The translations under genes and the position numbers were made by a program. From Erysipelotrichaceae bacterium (GTDB lineage: Bacteria; Bacillota_I; Bacilli_A; Erysipelotrichales; Coprobacillaceae): 50,780 nucleotides of DNA. Every line of letters begins with the position of its first letter. Position 1 is the stretch's first letter. The DNA lies in the NCBI GenBank assembly GCA_021201655.1, contig JAJQEL010000060.1:5166-55945 (forward strand), written 5' to 3'. Shown here piece by piece: positions 27,622 through 36,838 of this stretch. The notes beneath the pieces are model-generated. The model made no database searches. It was not told the DNA's origin and worked only from the letters and a program-made list of their open reading frames with translations.

Positions 27622-29566
27622 AGTAGTTTGTAATAAGTACTTCTTTGGTAATGGCTGTTTTATCTTTAATATGATAAGAAGCATTACTATATGTTTTAGA
27701 TATATAATTAATATTATAAGCATTATCCAAACACCAGTTAATCAATAATTCATGCGTTTGACCTTTATGTTCTATGACATTCGATAATGCAAATTTAATG
27801 TTTAGCGCATCACATTGATTGAGAAATTCCAATAAGGCTTTTTCATCCTGTAATGTCCATCCACCATTTTCATTATAAGCAGCATCACCTAAATAATATG
27901 GAGGATCTAAATATAAGAAAGATTTATGTTGACTGATTTCTTGAATATCCATATCTCTAAAGTTTTGACAAATAAAGTTAATATTTTGAGCATGCATCTT
28001 ATCCATAAATGCTTCTAAATTTTTTCGTAAACTGGCATTAAAATCTCTTTTACCTACAGGTAGATTAAATTCACCTTTATTATTAAAACGTATCTGATTA
28101 TTAAAGCCATAAATTATAAGTAATAAAAATAAATCATCACCAGGTAATTGATTATAATCATTTTTAAGCTTTGTATAAGCTTCTTTATTATACTTTCCTA
28201 CACCATGACTACTATCACATTGATAATAAACATAACCATTTTTATAAGTATTACTTAATCCGTATTGTTCTATAAGATTATCTAAATGTTTGATTAAATC
28301 ATAAGAATTTGATTGTTTTAGATACTCCAATAATGATATCACATGTTGATCATTATCAATACATATAATGGTATCACTATGCATATTAATACCAACATTA
28401 GCCCCACCACAAAAAACATCATAGAATACATCTATATTCTGAGGAAATTTACTCACTAATTGAGGTAATATTTTATATTTTCCACCTGTAAAATTAAGTG
28501 GTGATTTAATAAATTCATCTACATCTATATGATTTAAAGATTCATCTTTTTTTCCTACCGTACATAAAAACAATCTTTCTTTATGGTTGTCTAAATTTGT
28601 TTTACCAGTTGTATAAGCATTATATTCTTCTTCGAATATTTTAACTTCACCCTTTGTTTTTAATATTTCTAATATTTGTTTATCAGAAATTTTTGCATTT
28701 GAACGTGGATCTCCTTGTTTTCCCATATTATTATAAGAAACTAATATGTATTTAGCATCAATATTTTCAATCAATTCTTCATAAGCTATTGGTGCCTTAG
28801 ATGAACAATAAACACTTTTAAGATTCTTTCGATCCATTTTTCTAGCCACACCTTTAACTTCTGGTTTGGTATTTAATGCAACATTTTCTAAAAAGTGATA
28901 GGCATCACAAAATTGTCTAGAATTATATGGTGGATCAATATAAACCAAATCAGCTTTAACATTTTTTACTAATTCATTAGCATCCATTTTATATATTTGA
29001 TTATTTTTATTGTATTTATCTTCATCTAAGTTAGGGTATGATAATATAAGCTGTTGATTGAGATCACCATTTTTACGATAAGCATCATAATGGCCTACAG
29101 TATTCGCTATTCTATCAATCGCGTATATAAGACTACAAATAAGAATATTTTTTTCTCTAAAATTTATTTTATCTTCCTCATATAGTTTATCTATATCATC
29201 TCTAATATAACCTACTTTAGACATATTATCTTTGCTTAGATATGTATCCGCAAAATTAAGTGAATAATAATTATCCTCTTTTGTAGATAAACTATTATAA
29301 TTATCTATGAGCTTCATTAATTTATCCTTATTTATAATTTCATTATCAAAAAAAGTATAATAAGCTACCTCATTTGTCGTTAATGTATCATTAACAATCA
29401 CATCACAATCCTGATTAAAACTATAACCTACAATACCCGTACCAGCAAACAAATCACATACACTTGTTATATCTTCACAATTGTTATCTACAACCTTATG
29501 AATAAAATCAATGAGTTTATATTTACTTCCTAAATATCGACGATTATTAATATTAAACTCTTTCAT
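27620..29566 (-). CDS. Two-domain (M.FokI-like) D12-class adenine-N6 DNA methyltransferase, no endonuclease adjacent
   Basis: A 648-residue protein with two complete class D12 methyltransferase domains. Domain 1 has RRYLGSKYKLIDFI, motif I DLFAGTG (38-44) and catalytic motif IV DPPY (211-214). Domain 2 has NFTGGKYKILPQL, motif I FCGGANVG (385-392) and DPPY (554-557). M.FokI (647 residues by memory) has this same order; there each domain methylates one strand of an asymmetric site. The site here is unknown. The start at 29566 was chosen because a TATAAT -10 lies at 29611-29606, placing the more upstream ATGs at or before the transcript start. No restriction gene is next to it. Confidence 0.85.
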   Translation of the reverse strand: MKEFNINNRRYLGSKYKLIDFIHKVVDNNCEDITSVCDLFAGTGIVGYSFNQDCDVIVNDTLTTNEVAYYTFFDNEIINKDKLMKLIDNYNSLSTKEDNYYSLNFADTYLSKDNMSKVGYIRDDIDKLYEEDKINFREKNILICSLIYAIDRIANTVGHYDAYRKNGDLNQQLILSYPNLDEDKYNKNNQIYKMDANELVKNVKADLVYIDPPYNSRQFCDAYHFLENVALNTKPEVKGVARKMDRKNLKSVYCSSKAPIAYEELIENIDAKYILVSYNNMGKQGDPRSNAKISDKQILEILKTKGEVKIFEEEYNAYTTGKTNLDNHKERLFLCTVGKKDESLNHIDVDEFIKSPLNFTGGKYKILPQLVSKFPQNIDVFYDVFCGGANVGINMHSDTIICIDNDQHVISLLEYLKQSNSYDLIKHLDNLIEQYGLSNTYKNGYVYYQCDSSHGVGKYNKEAYTKLKNDYNQLPGDDLFLLLIIYGFNNQIRFNNKGEFNLPVGKRDFNASLRKNLEAFMDKMHAQNINFICQNFRDMDIQEISQHKSFLYLDPPYYLGDAAYNENGGWTLQDEKALLEFLNQCDALNIKFALSNVIEHKGQTHELLINWCLDNAYNINYISKTYSNASYHIKDKTAITKEVLITNY

Positions 29567-29605
29567 ATCATCACCCATTTCCAAAATATGCATCTTACGC
29601 ATCAT

Positions 29606-29611
29606 ATTATA
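29606..29611 (-). promoter_or_regulatory. Extended -10 promoter of the methyltransferase gene
   Basis: TGTTATAAT (extended -10) with only a weak -35. Transcription would start near 29599, supporting translation from the ATG at 29566. Confidence 0.55.
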
Positions 29612-29628
29612 ACATTTTATATACTTAA

Positions 29629-29652
29629 GAAAAAGCCCTTTTGGGGCTTTTT
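29629..29652 (-). terminator. Terminator after the 89-residue gene
   Basis: AAAAAGCCC / GGGCTTTTT stem around a TTTTG loop. T-runs on both strands; it ends the small gene before the methyltransferase promoter. Confidence 0.8.
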
Positions 29653-29920
29653 AGCTTAATTCTTCAATCAAATATTCTCCTTCAACAATACTTCTAAATT
29701 GTCTTGAGATTTCATGATTCGTTTGAATTCTAATAGATTTTAATAATATTTCATGAAAATCAGAATCTATAATCCCAACAGGATTATCTTGGATGATTTT
29801 AAGAATAATAGATAAATTATCATCTGATATAATAACATCATGTTTTACACATAATTCTTTTAAATTCATTAATGTTAAATTTTGTAGTTTTCTATTTAAA
29901 TCACTAATAACTTTAAACAT
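29651..29920 (-). CDS. Small hypothetical protein (DUF2624-like)
   Basis: 89 residues, predicted helical. The central part (LTLMNLKELCVKHDVIISDDNLSIIL) and following segment resemble DUF2624/YqfT proteins of Bacilli, which have no known function. AAGGAGG precedes the ATG. It is monocistronic with its own terminator. The family assignment is from pattern only. Confidence 0.6.
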   Translation of the reverse strand: MFKVISDLNRKLQNLTLMNLKELCVKHDVIISDDNLSIILKIIQDNPVGIIDSDFHEILLKSIRIQTNHEISRQFRSIVEGEYLIEELS

Positions 29921-29996
29921 AGCAGTACCTCCTTATACAATAATTATATAAAGAGGTATGTTAAGTTTCTATCAAATGAAATAAATATTATATAAA

Positions 29997-31034
29997 TTAT
30001 TCTCCTAAATAAAGATGCATTGGATATGTTAAATATTCAATTTCCTCTAATTTATCTACTGTAATATATCCTGCAGGTGCTAATAAGACACTAGGTATTC
30101 TATTCACAATAGTAGCACATGTGTGTTCAACAGTTGCTGGTTTAACAACATGGAATTCTGTATCTGGTTCTCCTAATATTTTCCAATCACACATATCACC
30201 ATCATCAGGACCATAAACTTTACCAATACATTGTGTTTCTAAAGTAATACCTTGGTAAGTTTCTGTTGTGACAACAGCACTCATACCAATACAATTTCCT
30301 TTAGGAATTGTTTCTCCTAATGTTTCAGAATACAAATCAGTATCATAGAAATAAGGAACACATTTTTGAGAAATAGATTTAATTGTTAACCCTAGCTTAT
30401 TCGCTAATGATTCATTTGAATTCCATACATATGATGGTTCAACTGTCTCAGGATGAGCAATTTCAGCCTCAAATTGTTCAGATGTAAAACCTGCACCATG
30501 AGCTTTGGCTAAAGCCAGTCCATAATCTTCGACATTATAACTTACAGCACCTTCAATTTTGTTGATTTTATGACAACCTGCTGCAACTTGAGCTACCATA
30601 TTAACCCAGAAAATATCTTGCATACCACTGCCAACAATAGTACAACCATTTTCTTTGGCTAAACGATCTAAATAATTTGTTTGTGCAGAATTTGTAGTCC
30701 AAGGATAAATTGCCTCTTCGCAAGTGCTAATAACATTGATTCCACGTTTAACACAATCTTCAAACATCTTGAAACAATCACTTACAAAACTAAATAATGT
30801 TACAACTGCAATATCAGCATCACAATTATCCAACACTTCATCAGCATTATCTGAAATGATGACACCAGTTTTAAAACCCAATCCTGCATAATCACCAACG
30901 TCTAATCCCACGACATCAGGATTAACATCAATAGCACCTACAATTTCAGCACCATTTTCATATAAATAACGCAAAGTATACTTAGACATTTTACCACAGC
31001 CATATTGTACAACTCTAATTTTTTCATTTATCAT
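29997..31034 (-). CDS. NAD(P)-dependent dehydrogenase of the dihydrodipicolinate reductase/2,4-diaminopentanoate dehydrogenase type
   Basis: A 345-residue oxidoreductase. The N-terminal Rossmann fold begins [16 protein letters not shown] with a GxGxM nucleotide loop. [15 protein letters not shown] and [15 protein letters not shown] follow the DapB-like pattern, and [12 protein letters not shown] opens the substrate domain. Proteins of this shape include 2,4-diaminopentanoate dehydrogenase of ornithine fermentation, but ornithine-fermentation partners are not nearby, so the substrate is unproven. AAGGAGG precedes the ATG. Expression is probably controlled by the MerR regulator encoded directly upstream, through a 19-bp-spacer promoter. 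Confidence 0.7.
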   Translation of the reverse strand: MINEKIRVVQYGCGKMSKYTLRYLYENGAEIVGAIDVNPDVVGLDVGDYAGLGFKTGVIISDNADEVLDNCDADIAVVTLFSFVSDCFKMFEDCVKRGINVISTCEEAIYPWTTNSAQTNYLDRLAKENGCTIVGSGMQDIFWVNMVAQVAAGCHKINKIEGAVSYNVEDYGLALAKAHGAGFTSEQFEAEIAHPETVEPSYVWNSNESLANKLGLTIKSISQKCVPYFYDTDLYSETLGETIPKGNCIGMSAVVTTETYQGITLETQCIGKVYGPDDGDMCDWKILGEPDTEFHVVKPATVEHTCATIVNRIPSVLLAPAGYITVDKLEEIEYLTYPMHLYLGE

Positions 31035-31056
31035 TTTAATATTCCTCCTTGATTCT

Positions 31057-31087
31057 ATTATAAATTCTATTGTAGCAATAGAGTCAA
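31057..31087 (-). promoter_or_regulatory. MerR-type activated promoter (19-bp spacer with dyad)
   Basis: TTGACT (31087-31082), 19-bp spacer, TATAAT (31062-31057). The spacer contains the dyad TCTATTG-TAG-CAATAGA (31066-31082). Over-long spacers with a central dyad are the hallmark of promoters that MerR-family activators untwist. It lies between merR and the dehydrogenase gene, both on the same strand. Confidence 0.82.
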
Positions 31088-31096
31088 GAACTTTGT

Positions 31097-31933
31097 TTAA
31101 TTTTTCACGAAAGCAACAGGAACCTGTAATCTTAGATACATTTCTCGTTTATTACTATTAGAAACCATAAACTCCGTTAAAACCTCACATATATAATCTC
31201 CTATTACTTTATAATTTCTCTTTTTTATTTCATCATATAATCGATAAATATATTCTTTTTCATTATCAAAGCCATCACAATACATACAAATATACATATT
31301 AGATGGTAATATCTGAAGATATTGGCTTGTACAATCCTGATCTACAAAAACAAATATTTCATTAGACACAATATGTTTATTGATAAACTCGTCTTTATTA
31401 ATTGTTGTACCTGCATTAAAATAATAAAATTCATCAACACCATATTTTACCATTTCATTTTTTAGATCTTTTAATATACTTTCATAAGTTTCCAAATCAT
31501 AGTCATAGATATTAATATTTAGTTTTGAAGGATAAATTTTTCTTTCAGAAATATATTCTAGCGTAATCGTCCCATCTTGTGGTGATTTCAAATAACGATC
31601 ATAACTATTAATTATTCTTCTAACAGCTTTCTTTTGAACTTTCAAATCTTGAATTTGTTGATCAATATCACTTAAGTGTTTATGTAATACATTATTCAAC
31701 AATGTAAAATCCTCTTCTTCAAAAACATGTTTGATTTCTTTTAATGTCATACCTGTAGATTTCATATAGTGAATCAAATCCAATTGTGCACACTGTTTCA
31801 CATCATAATAACGATAACCACTTTCATTATTCACTTCAATGGGTTTCAACAAATCCATATTATCATAAAGTCTTAACGCTTGAACCGTAGTATTGTTCAT
31901 CTTAGCCATTTGTCCTATGCTTAATTTCTTCAT
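31097..31933 (-). CDS. MerR-family transcriptional regulator with effector-binding C-terminal domain
   Basis: A 278-residue activator. The N-terminal winged helix is classic: [21 protein letters not shown], then [13 protein letters not shown] coiled-coil dimerisation helix spans about 80-115, and the C-terminal 150 residues resemble the BmrR/GyrI-like ligand-binding fold. Such regulators usually sense amphipathic or small organic compounds. I chose ATG 31933 (AAGGTG upstream). The likely target is the adjacent dehydrogenase gene, whose promoter has the diagnostic 19-bp spacer. Confidence 0.88.
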   Translation of the reverse strand: MKKLSIGQMAKMNNTTVQALRLYDNMDLLKPIEVNNESGYRYYDVKQCAQLDLIHYMKSTGMTLKEIKHVFEEEDFTLLNNVLHKHLSDIDQQIQDLKVQKKAVRRIINSYDRYLKSPQDGTITLEYISERKIYPSKLNINIYDYDLETYESILKDLKNEMVKYGVDEFYYFNAGTTINKDEFINKHIVSNEIFVFVDQDCTSQYLQILPSNMYICMYCDGFDNEKEYIYRLYDEIKKRNYKVIGDYICEVLTEFMVSNSNKREMYLRLQVPVAFVKN

Positions 31934-31965
31934 AAACATCACCTTTTCACCAATTATTTTAACAT

Positions 31966-31992
31966 AAAAACTCTATTCTTAGAATAGAGTTT
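31966..31992 (-). terminator. Terminator of the GH32 operon
   Basis: AAACTCTATTC / GAATAGAGTTT, 11-bp perfect stem with a three-base loop and five T on the minus strand. Its CTATT/AATAG arms also resemble the MerR operator downstream, so a second role is possible. Confidence 0.7.
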
Positions 31993-32653
31993 AAAGTTTA
32001 AATTTATGACTTCGTGAATACTTTTCAACAAACAGAAATTGCGAAGCATCATAAGGCTTCATAAAAATATCTTCGTTTTGTTTTATCCATTTATCTGTTT
32101 CTTTATTTTTGTTTAACAATATAATTAAACCTGTTTGAAAATATATACGACCATAATGAATGATATGCAAATAAAGATAAGCGTTATCAAGTTGTCCAAA
32201 CGCTCCTAATCCCCTATCCACAAATTCAATTTGCTCATGCGTAAAAACATTTTCAACACATGTGATGGCTTTCATATCATCTCTGTAAACAACTTCATAC
32301 ATACCATGAGAAGAATCAATCATAGCTTTTATCATCTTTAGCTTTTCAGCTTTTCTAATACGTGTATGTTCTTGTAGATATTCTATTTTTGACTGAATTC
32401 CAGGTATTTGAGGATATATAAGAAACTCACCATATATCTTAGCATGTTGCTGATTATAAAAATCAAAATCTATATTTCCACAATTTGAAGCTTTTACAAT
32501 GTTTGTAAACATTGCATAATCATCTTCATCAAAAGAAATGTCCATTTTATCATAAAGTTCCTGATGTATTTTTCTAGCCTCCATATATTTTTTTACATAT
32601 GGTTGTTTCATTTGCATTTGATTGAGCATACCCATCATATTATAATAATCCAT
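31991..32653 (-). CDS. Hypothetical protein, last gene of the GH32 operon
   Basis: 220 residues, cytoplasmic, without signal or membrane segments. The N-terminus is rich in Met and Gln (MMGMLNQMQMKQ). The middle has a SSHGMYEVVYRDDMKAITCVEN segment that could be a beta domain, and the C-terminus is amphipathic (LGAFGQLDNAYLYLHIIHYG). I do not recognise a family. AAGGTGAT lies before the ATG inside the end of the GH32 gene, which it overlaps by 14 bases, so it is translationally coupled. Confidence 0.6.
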   Translation of the reverse strand: MDYYNMMGMLNQMQMKQPYVKKYMEARKIHQELYDKMDISFDEDDYAMFTNIVKASNCGNIDFDFYNQQHAKIYGEFLIYPQIPGIQSKIEYLQEHTRIRKAEKLKMIKAMIDSSHGMYEVVYRDDMKAITCVENVFTHEQIEFVDRGLGAFGQLDNAYLYLHIIHYGRIYFQTGLIILLNKNKETDKWIKQNEDIFMKPYDASQFLFVEKYSRSHKFKL

Positions 32654-33965
32654 CTTGCATCACCTTTATTGTATAATCTACACTACATTCAAATTCATTA
32701 TTTAATTCATAAACTATTTGTGAAAATACATAGTAACCATTATTAATATAAATTTCAAAAATATGTTGATCATAATAGATATCTAAATCAAATGTATTTA
32801 ATGGTGGTGTATGAGTGATATTACATACTTGATCATGTATTATTGAAACTTCTTCTCTATTAGCATATAAACAGTTATCCTGAATATAGAGTTTGAGGCC
32901 ACCTAAATTGACTGTATCGTCTTTATTTAATGTTACGTGCATCTTAAATGGTTGATTAAAATCAATTGTATTGGTTTCTTTTGTAAATAGTTTTTCAATA
33001 TGAGGATGAACAGTTTGATAAATATGATTATCTTTAGTAGATATAATTCTTGGATATGTAAACAAGCCACACCAATCTTCACCTTTTGCCGGAATACGCA
33101 TTCTAAGCCATCCTAACATCACACGATTACCATATTCATCTATAAAAGTTTGTGGTGCATAGAAATCTAAACCATAATCTAAATACATATAGTTATCTAA
33201 TTTAGTTAATGTGCATGTATCTTCATCAAAATTAACAGGCATGATAACTGCATTACTATTGGGTTCTGGGGGTTGATTGATATGTTCAGGTGAAAATATT
33301 AAATAATATTGATTATCTAATTTAAATAAATCTGGATATTCCCACATATCACCAATTGTTTCATCAGTAAATTTATTTTGATATTCAAAATTTAAACCGT
33401 CACTACTCTTATAGAATAATACTTCACCATTATATTTATCATTTTCTTTTATTTTTGAGCCAATAATCATATATAGATAATCATCATCACCTATCCAAAC
33501 TTTAGGATCCCTAGCATGTCTTATATCACCTATTTGTGAATCAGTAATAACATCTACAACTTTATATTTATGATCTTTATTATCAAAAGTAAAACCATCT
33601 TCAGATATAACTAAAGACTGTGAGGCTATTAAATCATCATCACTATATTGGACATGAACAAAGTCAGGATTTTCTTTCGCATATTTAATAGATGTATAAT
33701 ATAAATACATTTTATTATTATATTCAATGGCACTACCAGAAAAGCACCCATTACGATCATAATCTTTAGAAGGATACAAGGCAATTGGTAAATATTCAAA
33801 ATGTACTAAATCATCACTTACAGCATGACCCCAATGCATTGTTCCCCATTCACAAGTATATGGAAAATGTTGATAAAAAATATGATATTGTCCTTGAAAA
33901 TAAATGAGTCCATTAGGATCATTCATCCAGTTTCTTATTGGCGTAAAATGTAATTTTGGCTTCAT
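32640..33965 (-). CDS. GH32 beta-fructosidase (sucrose-6-phosphate hydrolase-like)
   Basis: A 441-residue cytoplasmic glycosidase acting on beta-fructosides such as sucrose, sucrose 6-phosphate or short fructans. The nucleophile D16 lies in WMNDPNG, and the transition-state stabiliser is in the ARDPKVW segment. The acid/base Glu is in WEYPDLF, where most family members have WECPDLF. A five-bladed propeller (1-300) is followed by a beta-sandwich. There is no signal peptide. ATG 33965 has AAAGGAGG in front; the in-frame upstream start has none. No sucrose PTS or fructokinase is adjacent. It is preceded by a HAD phosphatase and a MATE exporter in one operon. Confidence 0.88.
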   Translation of the reverse strand: MKPKLHFTPIRNWMNDPNGLIYFQGQYHIFYQHFPYTCEWGTMHWGHAVSDDLVHFEYLPIALYPSKDYDRNGCFSGSAIEYNNKMYLYYTSIKYAKENPDFVHVQYSDDDLIASQSLVISEDGFTFDNKDHKYKVVDVITDSQIGDIRHARDPKVWIGDDDYLYMIIGSKIKENDKYNGEVLFYKSSDGLNFEYQNKFTDETIGDMWEYPDLFKLDNQYYLIFSPEHINQPPEPNSNAVIMPVNFDEDTCTLTKLDNYMYLDYGLDFYAPQTFIDEYGNRVMLGWLRMRIPAKGEDWCGLFTYPRIISTKDNHIYQTVHPHIEKLFTKETNTIDFNQPFKMHVTLNKDDTVNLGGLKLYIQDNCLYANREEVSIIHDQVCNITHTPPLNTFDLDIYYDQHIFEIYINNGYYVFSQIVYELNNEFECSVDYTIKVMQDGLL

Positions 33966-33993
33966 AAATCCTCCTTTAAAAGAAAAGATGTTT

Positions 33994-34650
33994 CTATTTA
34001 GAAACATCCTCTAAATAATCAATAACATCCAATAATGAATCACAAATACGTATTGGTAACTTTTCATATTCAGGTTCTGGGTATTTCATATCTGGTATAC
34101 AGATACAATCAATATCACCATTATGAGCAGCCAATACACCAGCTTCACTATCTTCTAAAACAATAGCTTCTTCCTTAGATACTCCTAACTTTTCACAAGC
34201 AGTTAAGAATATTTCAGGATTTGGTTTACCATGAGTCACTTCATCACCACAAATACTATCATCAAAATATTCTGTAATATTGGCATTCGCTAAAATTTCA
34301 TCAACTCTTGATCTTGCACTAGAAGTAGCAACTATAGTTTTATAGTTATTATCTTTTAAATATTTTAATAATTCATCCAAACCTTTTTTCTTAGGCACAT
34401 GTTTTCTTAAAGTGTCATCCAACATCACATGACAATCATCCCATACTTCAACCATTGGGAAATCTTCACCATAATAATCAATAAAGACTTGACAAATACC
34501 TGGTTTCTTTTTTCCCAAACATTGTGTATATAATTCTTCTGTAAAATCATCATGACCTAATTCATGTAATTTCTCTACATAACAATTATAAGTTGTACGT
34601 TCACTATCAATCATCAAACCATCCATATCAAAAATTACTGCCTTTTTCAT
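33994..34650 (-). CDS. HAD-IA phosphatase (beta-phosphoglucomutase-like)
   Basis: A 218-residue HAD protein. Motif I FDMDGLMIDSE has both aspartates, motif II is ATSS, motif III the lysine in THGKPNPEIF, and motif IV LEDSEAGVLAA. The C1 helical cap lies at about 15-85. Members include beta-phosphoglucomutase and sugar-phosphate phosphatases such as YniC or YcjU; the specificity is not readable. A GGAGG site precedes the ATG. It lies 28 bases before the GH32 gene, suggesting processing of a sugar phosphate. Confidence 0.85.
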   Translation of the reverse strand: MKKAVIFDMDGLMIDSERTTYNCYVEKLHELGHDDFTEELYTQCLGKKKPGICQVFIDYYGEDFPMVEVWDDCHVMLDDTLRKHVPKKKGLDELLKYLKDNNYKTIVATSSARSRVDEILANANITEYFDDSICGDEVTHGKPNPEIFLTACEKLGVSKEEAIVLEDSEAGVLAAHNGDIDCICIPDMKYPEPEYEKLPIRICDSLLDVIDYLEDVSK

Positions 34651-34677
34651 ATTCTAACCTCCACTAATATTATCTTA

Positions 34678-36036
34678 TCAATAATTAGATTCTTTATCAA
34701 TTGATAATTGTTTTTTTAAGAAAATTCTAAAGGCAAAAGTATTGGTAATAGTTGTCAATAAATCTGAAATTGGTTCTGCAAGGATAACTGCATAAACACC
34801 ATATGGTAATAGATTAGGTAATAGATAGATTAAAGGTATTAATAGAATGATTTTACGATAGAAAGCGAAGAAGAATGATCTGGCGCCAAAACCTAGTGAA
34901 GTATATGATTGTTGATAGATTGAGTTAGCACCCATAATAACGAAACCAAAGACATAGATTCTAAGTAATTGACTTGATAATTCAATCAATTCTGCATCTT
35001 TTGCAAACAATGATACGAAAGTCGTAGGTAATAATTCCATAATCAATACACCTATAACACTATAAGCCAAACATATTTTAATAGATACAGAGGTTGTATC
35101 TTTAACACGTTGATAGTTTTTAGCTCCATAATTATAGCTTAAGATAGGCTGCGCTCCTTGGGCAAAACCTTCCATTGGTAAAAAGAGAATTTGTTGCATT
35201 GAATGGAGTATCGTCATGGTACTTACCGCAATATCACCGCCAAAGAATAACATTTGTCGATTAAAAGCTACTTGTAATATACCTTCAGTTGAACTCATAA
35301 AGAATGGTGAAAAACCTAATCCTAATATCTTTTTTATAATACCAAAATCTAATTTCATATATTTTCTTCTTAACTTTAAATTTGAACGTTTACCACATAA
35401 AAAAGACAAGACCCAAATACATGATATTGCCTGAGAAATAATAGTGGCCGTTGCAGCACCTGCCACATTCATATCTAATACAAAAATAAATATAGGATCT
35501 AATATTATATTAATAATTCCACCAATCAATAAAGTAATCATTCCAAACTTTGCATAACCTTGCGTATTGATAAAGAAATTCATCCCTACACCCAGCATAC
35601 AAAAGACTGTCCCTAAACCATATATACGTAAATAACTTAAAGCATAAGGTAAAGTATTAGTACTTGCTCCAAATAACATTAATATATCTTCACCAAATAC
35701 TTCTAGTACAATCATAGTTATAATAGAAGAAACAACCAAACATACAAATGAATTTCCCATAATCTTTTGGGCTTCTTCTTCCTTGTGTTCACCCATTTTA
35801 ATAGATGATAATGGGGCTCCTCCTCGTCCAAACAATTGTAAAATTCCTGTAATAATAGAAATTATCGAAGCACATAATCCTACGCCCGCAATAGCTAATG
35901 CACCATCAGCTAATTGTCCAATATAAATACGATCAACCATATTATATATAAGTGTTACTAATTGTGCTAATATTGAAGGCAAAGCCAATGAAAACAACAA
36001 CTTTGTCAAATTTTCATTTTCTAATCTCTCATTCAT
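34678..36036 (-). CDS. MATE-family multidrug/cation antiporter
   Basis: A 452-residue inner-membrane transporter with 12 predicted helices in two homologous bundles. The start LFSLALPSILAQLVTLIYNMVDRIYIGQL and second-half segment EGFAQGAQPILSYNYGAKNY are diagnostic of DinF/NorM-type MATE proteins, which export cationic compounds using Na+ or H+ gradients. GAGGTGG precedes the ATG. First gene of a four-gene operon (MATE, HAD, GH32, unknown). Confidence 0.9.
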   Translation of the reverse strand: MNERLENENLTKLLFSLALPSILAQLVTLIYNMVDRIYIGQLADGALAIAGVGLCASIISIITGILQLFGRGGAPLSSIKMGEHKEEEAQKIMGNSFVCLVVSSIITMIVLEVFGEDILMLFGASTNTLPYALSYLRIYGLGTVFCMLGVGMNFFINTQGYAKFGMITLLIGGIINIILDPIFIFVLDMNVAGAATATIISQAISCIWVLSFLCGKRSNLKLRRKYMKLDFGIIKKILGLGFSPFFMSSTEGILQVAFNRQMLFFGGDIAVSTMTILHSMQQILFLPMEGFAQGAQPILSYNYGAKNYQRVKDTTSVSIKICLAYSVIGVLIMELLPTTFVSLFAKDAELIELSSQLLRIYVFGFVIMGANSIYQQSYTSLGFGARSFFFAFYRKIILLIPLIYLLPNLLPYGVYAVILAEPISDLLTTITNTFAFRIFLKKQLSIDKESNY

Positions 36037-36053
36037 TCTACCACCTCGCCATT

Positions 36054-36081
36054 ATTATAATTTCTAATAAGTAATTTGTAA
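36054..36081 (-). promoter_or_regulatory. Promoter of the MATE-HAD-GH32 operon
   Basis: TTACAA, 16-bp spacer, TATAAT on the minus strand, about 20 bases before the MATE start. Confidence 0.6.
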
Positions 36082-36120
36082 AATACTAATATTTCATAAT
36101 GAACCATGTTTTTTAAGCAT

Positions 36121-36148
36121 AAATTAAAAATCCCTGTTGAAGGGATTT
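36121..36148 (-). terminator. Terminator of the GntR-ABC operon
   Basis: AAATCCCT / AGGGATTT stem with a 5-base loop and a T-rich tail on the minus strand, overlapping the original stop of the permease. Confidence 0.7.
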
Positions 36149-36837
36149 AAAATTCTTTCTTATTAAAAATATTGATGCTCAATTTTATTGAAATTAAAAG
36201 TAACATCAAGGATATCAGCAACCATATAATCATAAGTGTAGGAAAATTCATTGAGAATATAATTCTAGAAAATATTTGTAAAGTATAATATTCATTATAA
36301 ATATAACTGATTAATAATCTTGAACCAACAAAGACAGCAATAAATAAATAATATACATATCAAAAATAATAATGCATTCTTTCCTTTTCTATCATGAATC
36401 ATAAATCTTATAGGTATAATAAACGATTGTATAGTTATCATTAAAGGTAAAGATAAAACACATGCAATAGAGGCAAAATCATGTAAACGATTTATTGGAA
36501 TAAGACCAATTATTAAATTTATCATCCAAATAGTAATCATAGATACTATTCCTAAAATCATTCCAAAAGCATATTTTTCAATGATATATGTTTGACGATT
36601 TATCGGCAGGCTCAATATATATGGACAGCTATTGAATGATTCATCATTATTGATTGCATTCATTGATAGGATGGTTATAATTATGGCTAAAAAACTGATA
36701 TCCATGAAAACAAAATTTATACTTAAATGAACTATTGTTTCCATATAAGACACAATACCAATACAGGCAATAATTATGATATAAATGAAAATTTGTTGCT
36801 TCATAAGCTTAAAATCCTTAATTAATAATGCTTTCAT
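36147..36837 (-). pseudogene. ABC-2 type permease, frameshifted at a 4-bp tandem repeat
   Basis: Partner membrane protein of the preceding ATPase. The intact frame from ATG 36837 (AGAGGTG upstream) encodes about 180 residues with five helices and stops at 36295. Downstream, another frame continues the homologous end: GSRLLISYIYNEYY and LLISLMLLLISIKLS, ending KKEF at 36147. The switch is at an (AATA)3 repeat (36339-36352, TTTA on the coding strand). Removing one four-base copy restores one continuous protein of about 229 residues reading CILFIAVFVGSRLL. So a four-base duplication broke it, or the site is a reversible slippage switch. Confidence 0.8.
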
Positions 36838-36838
36838 C

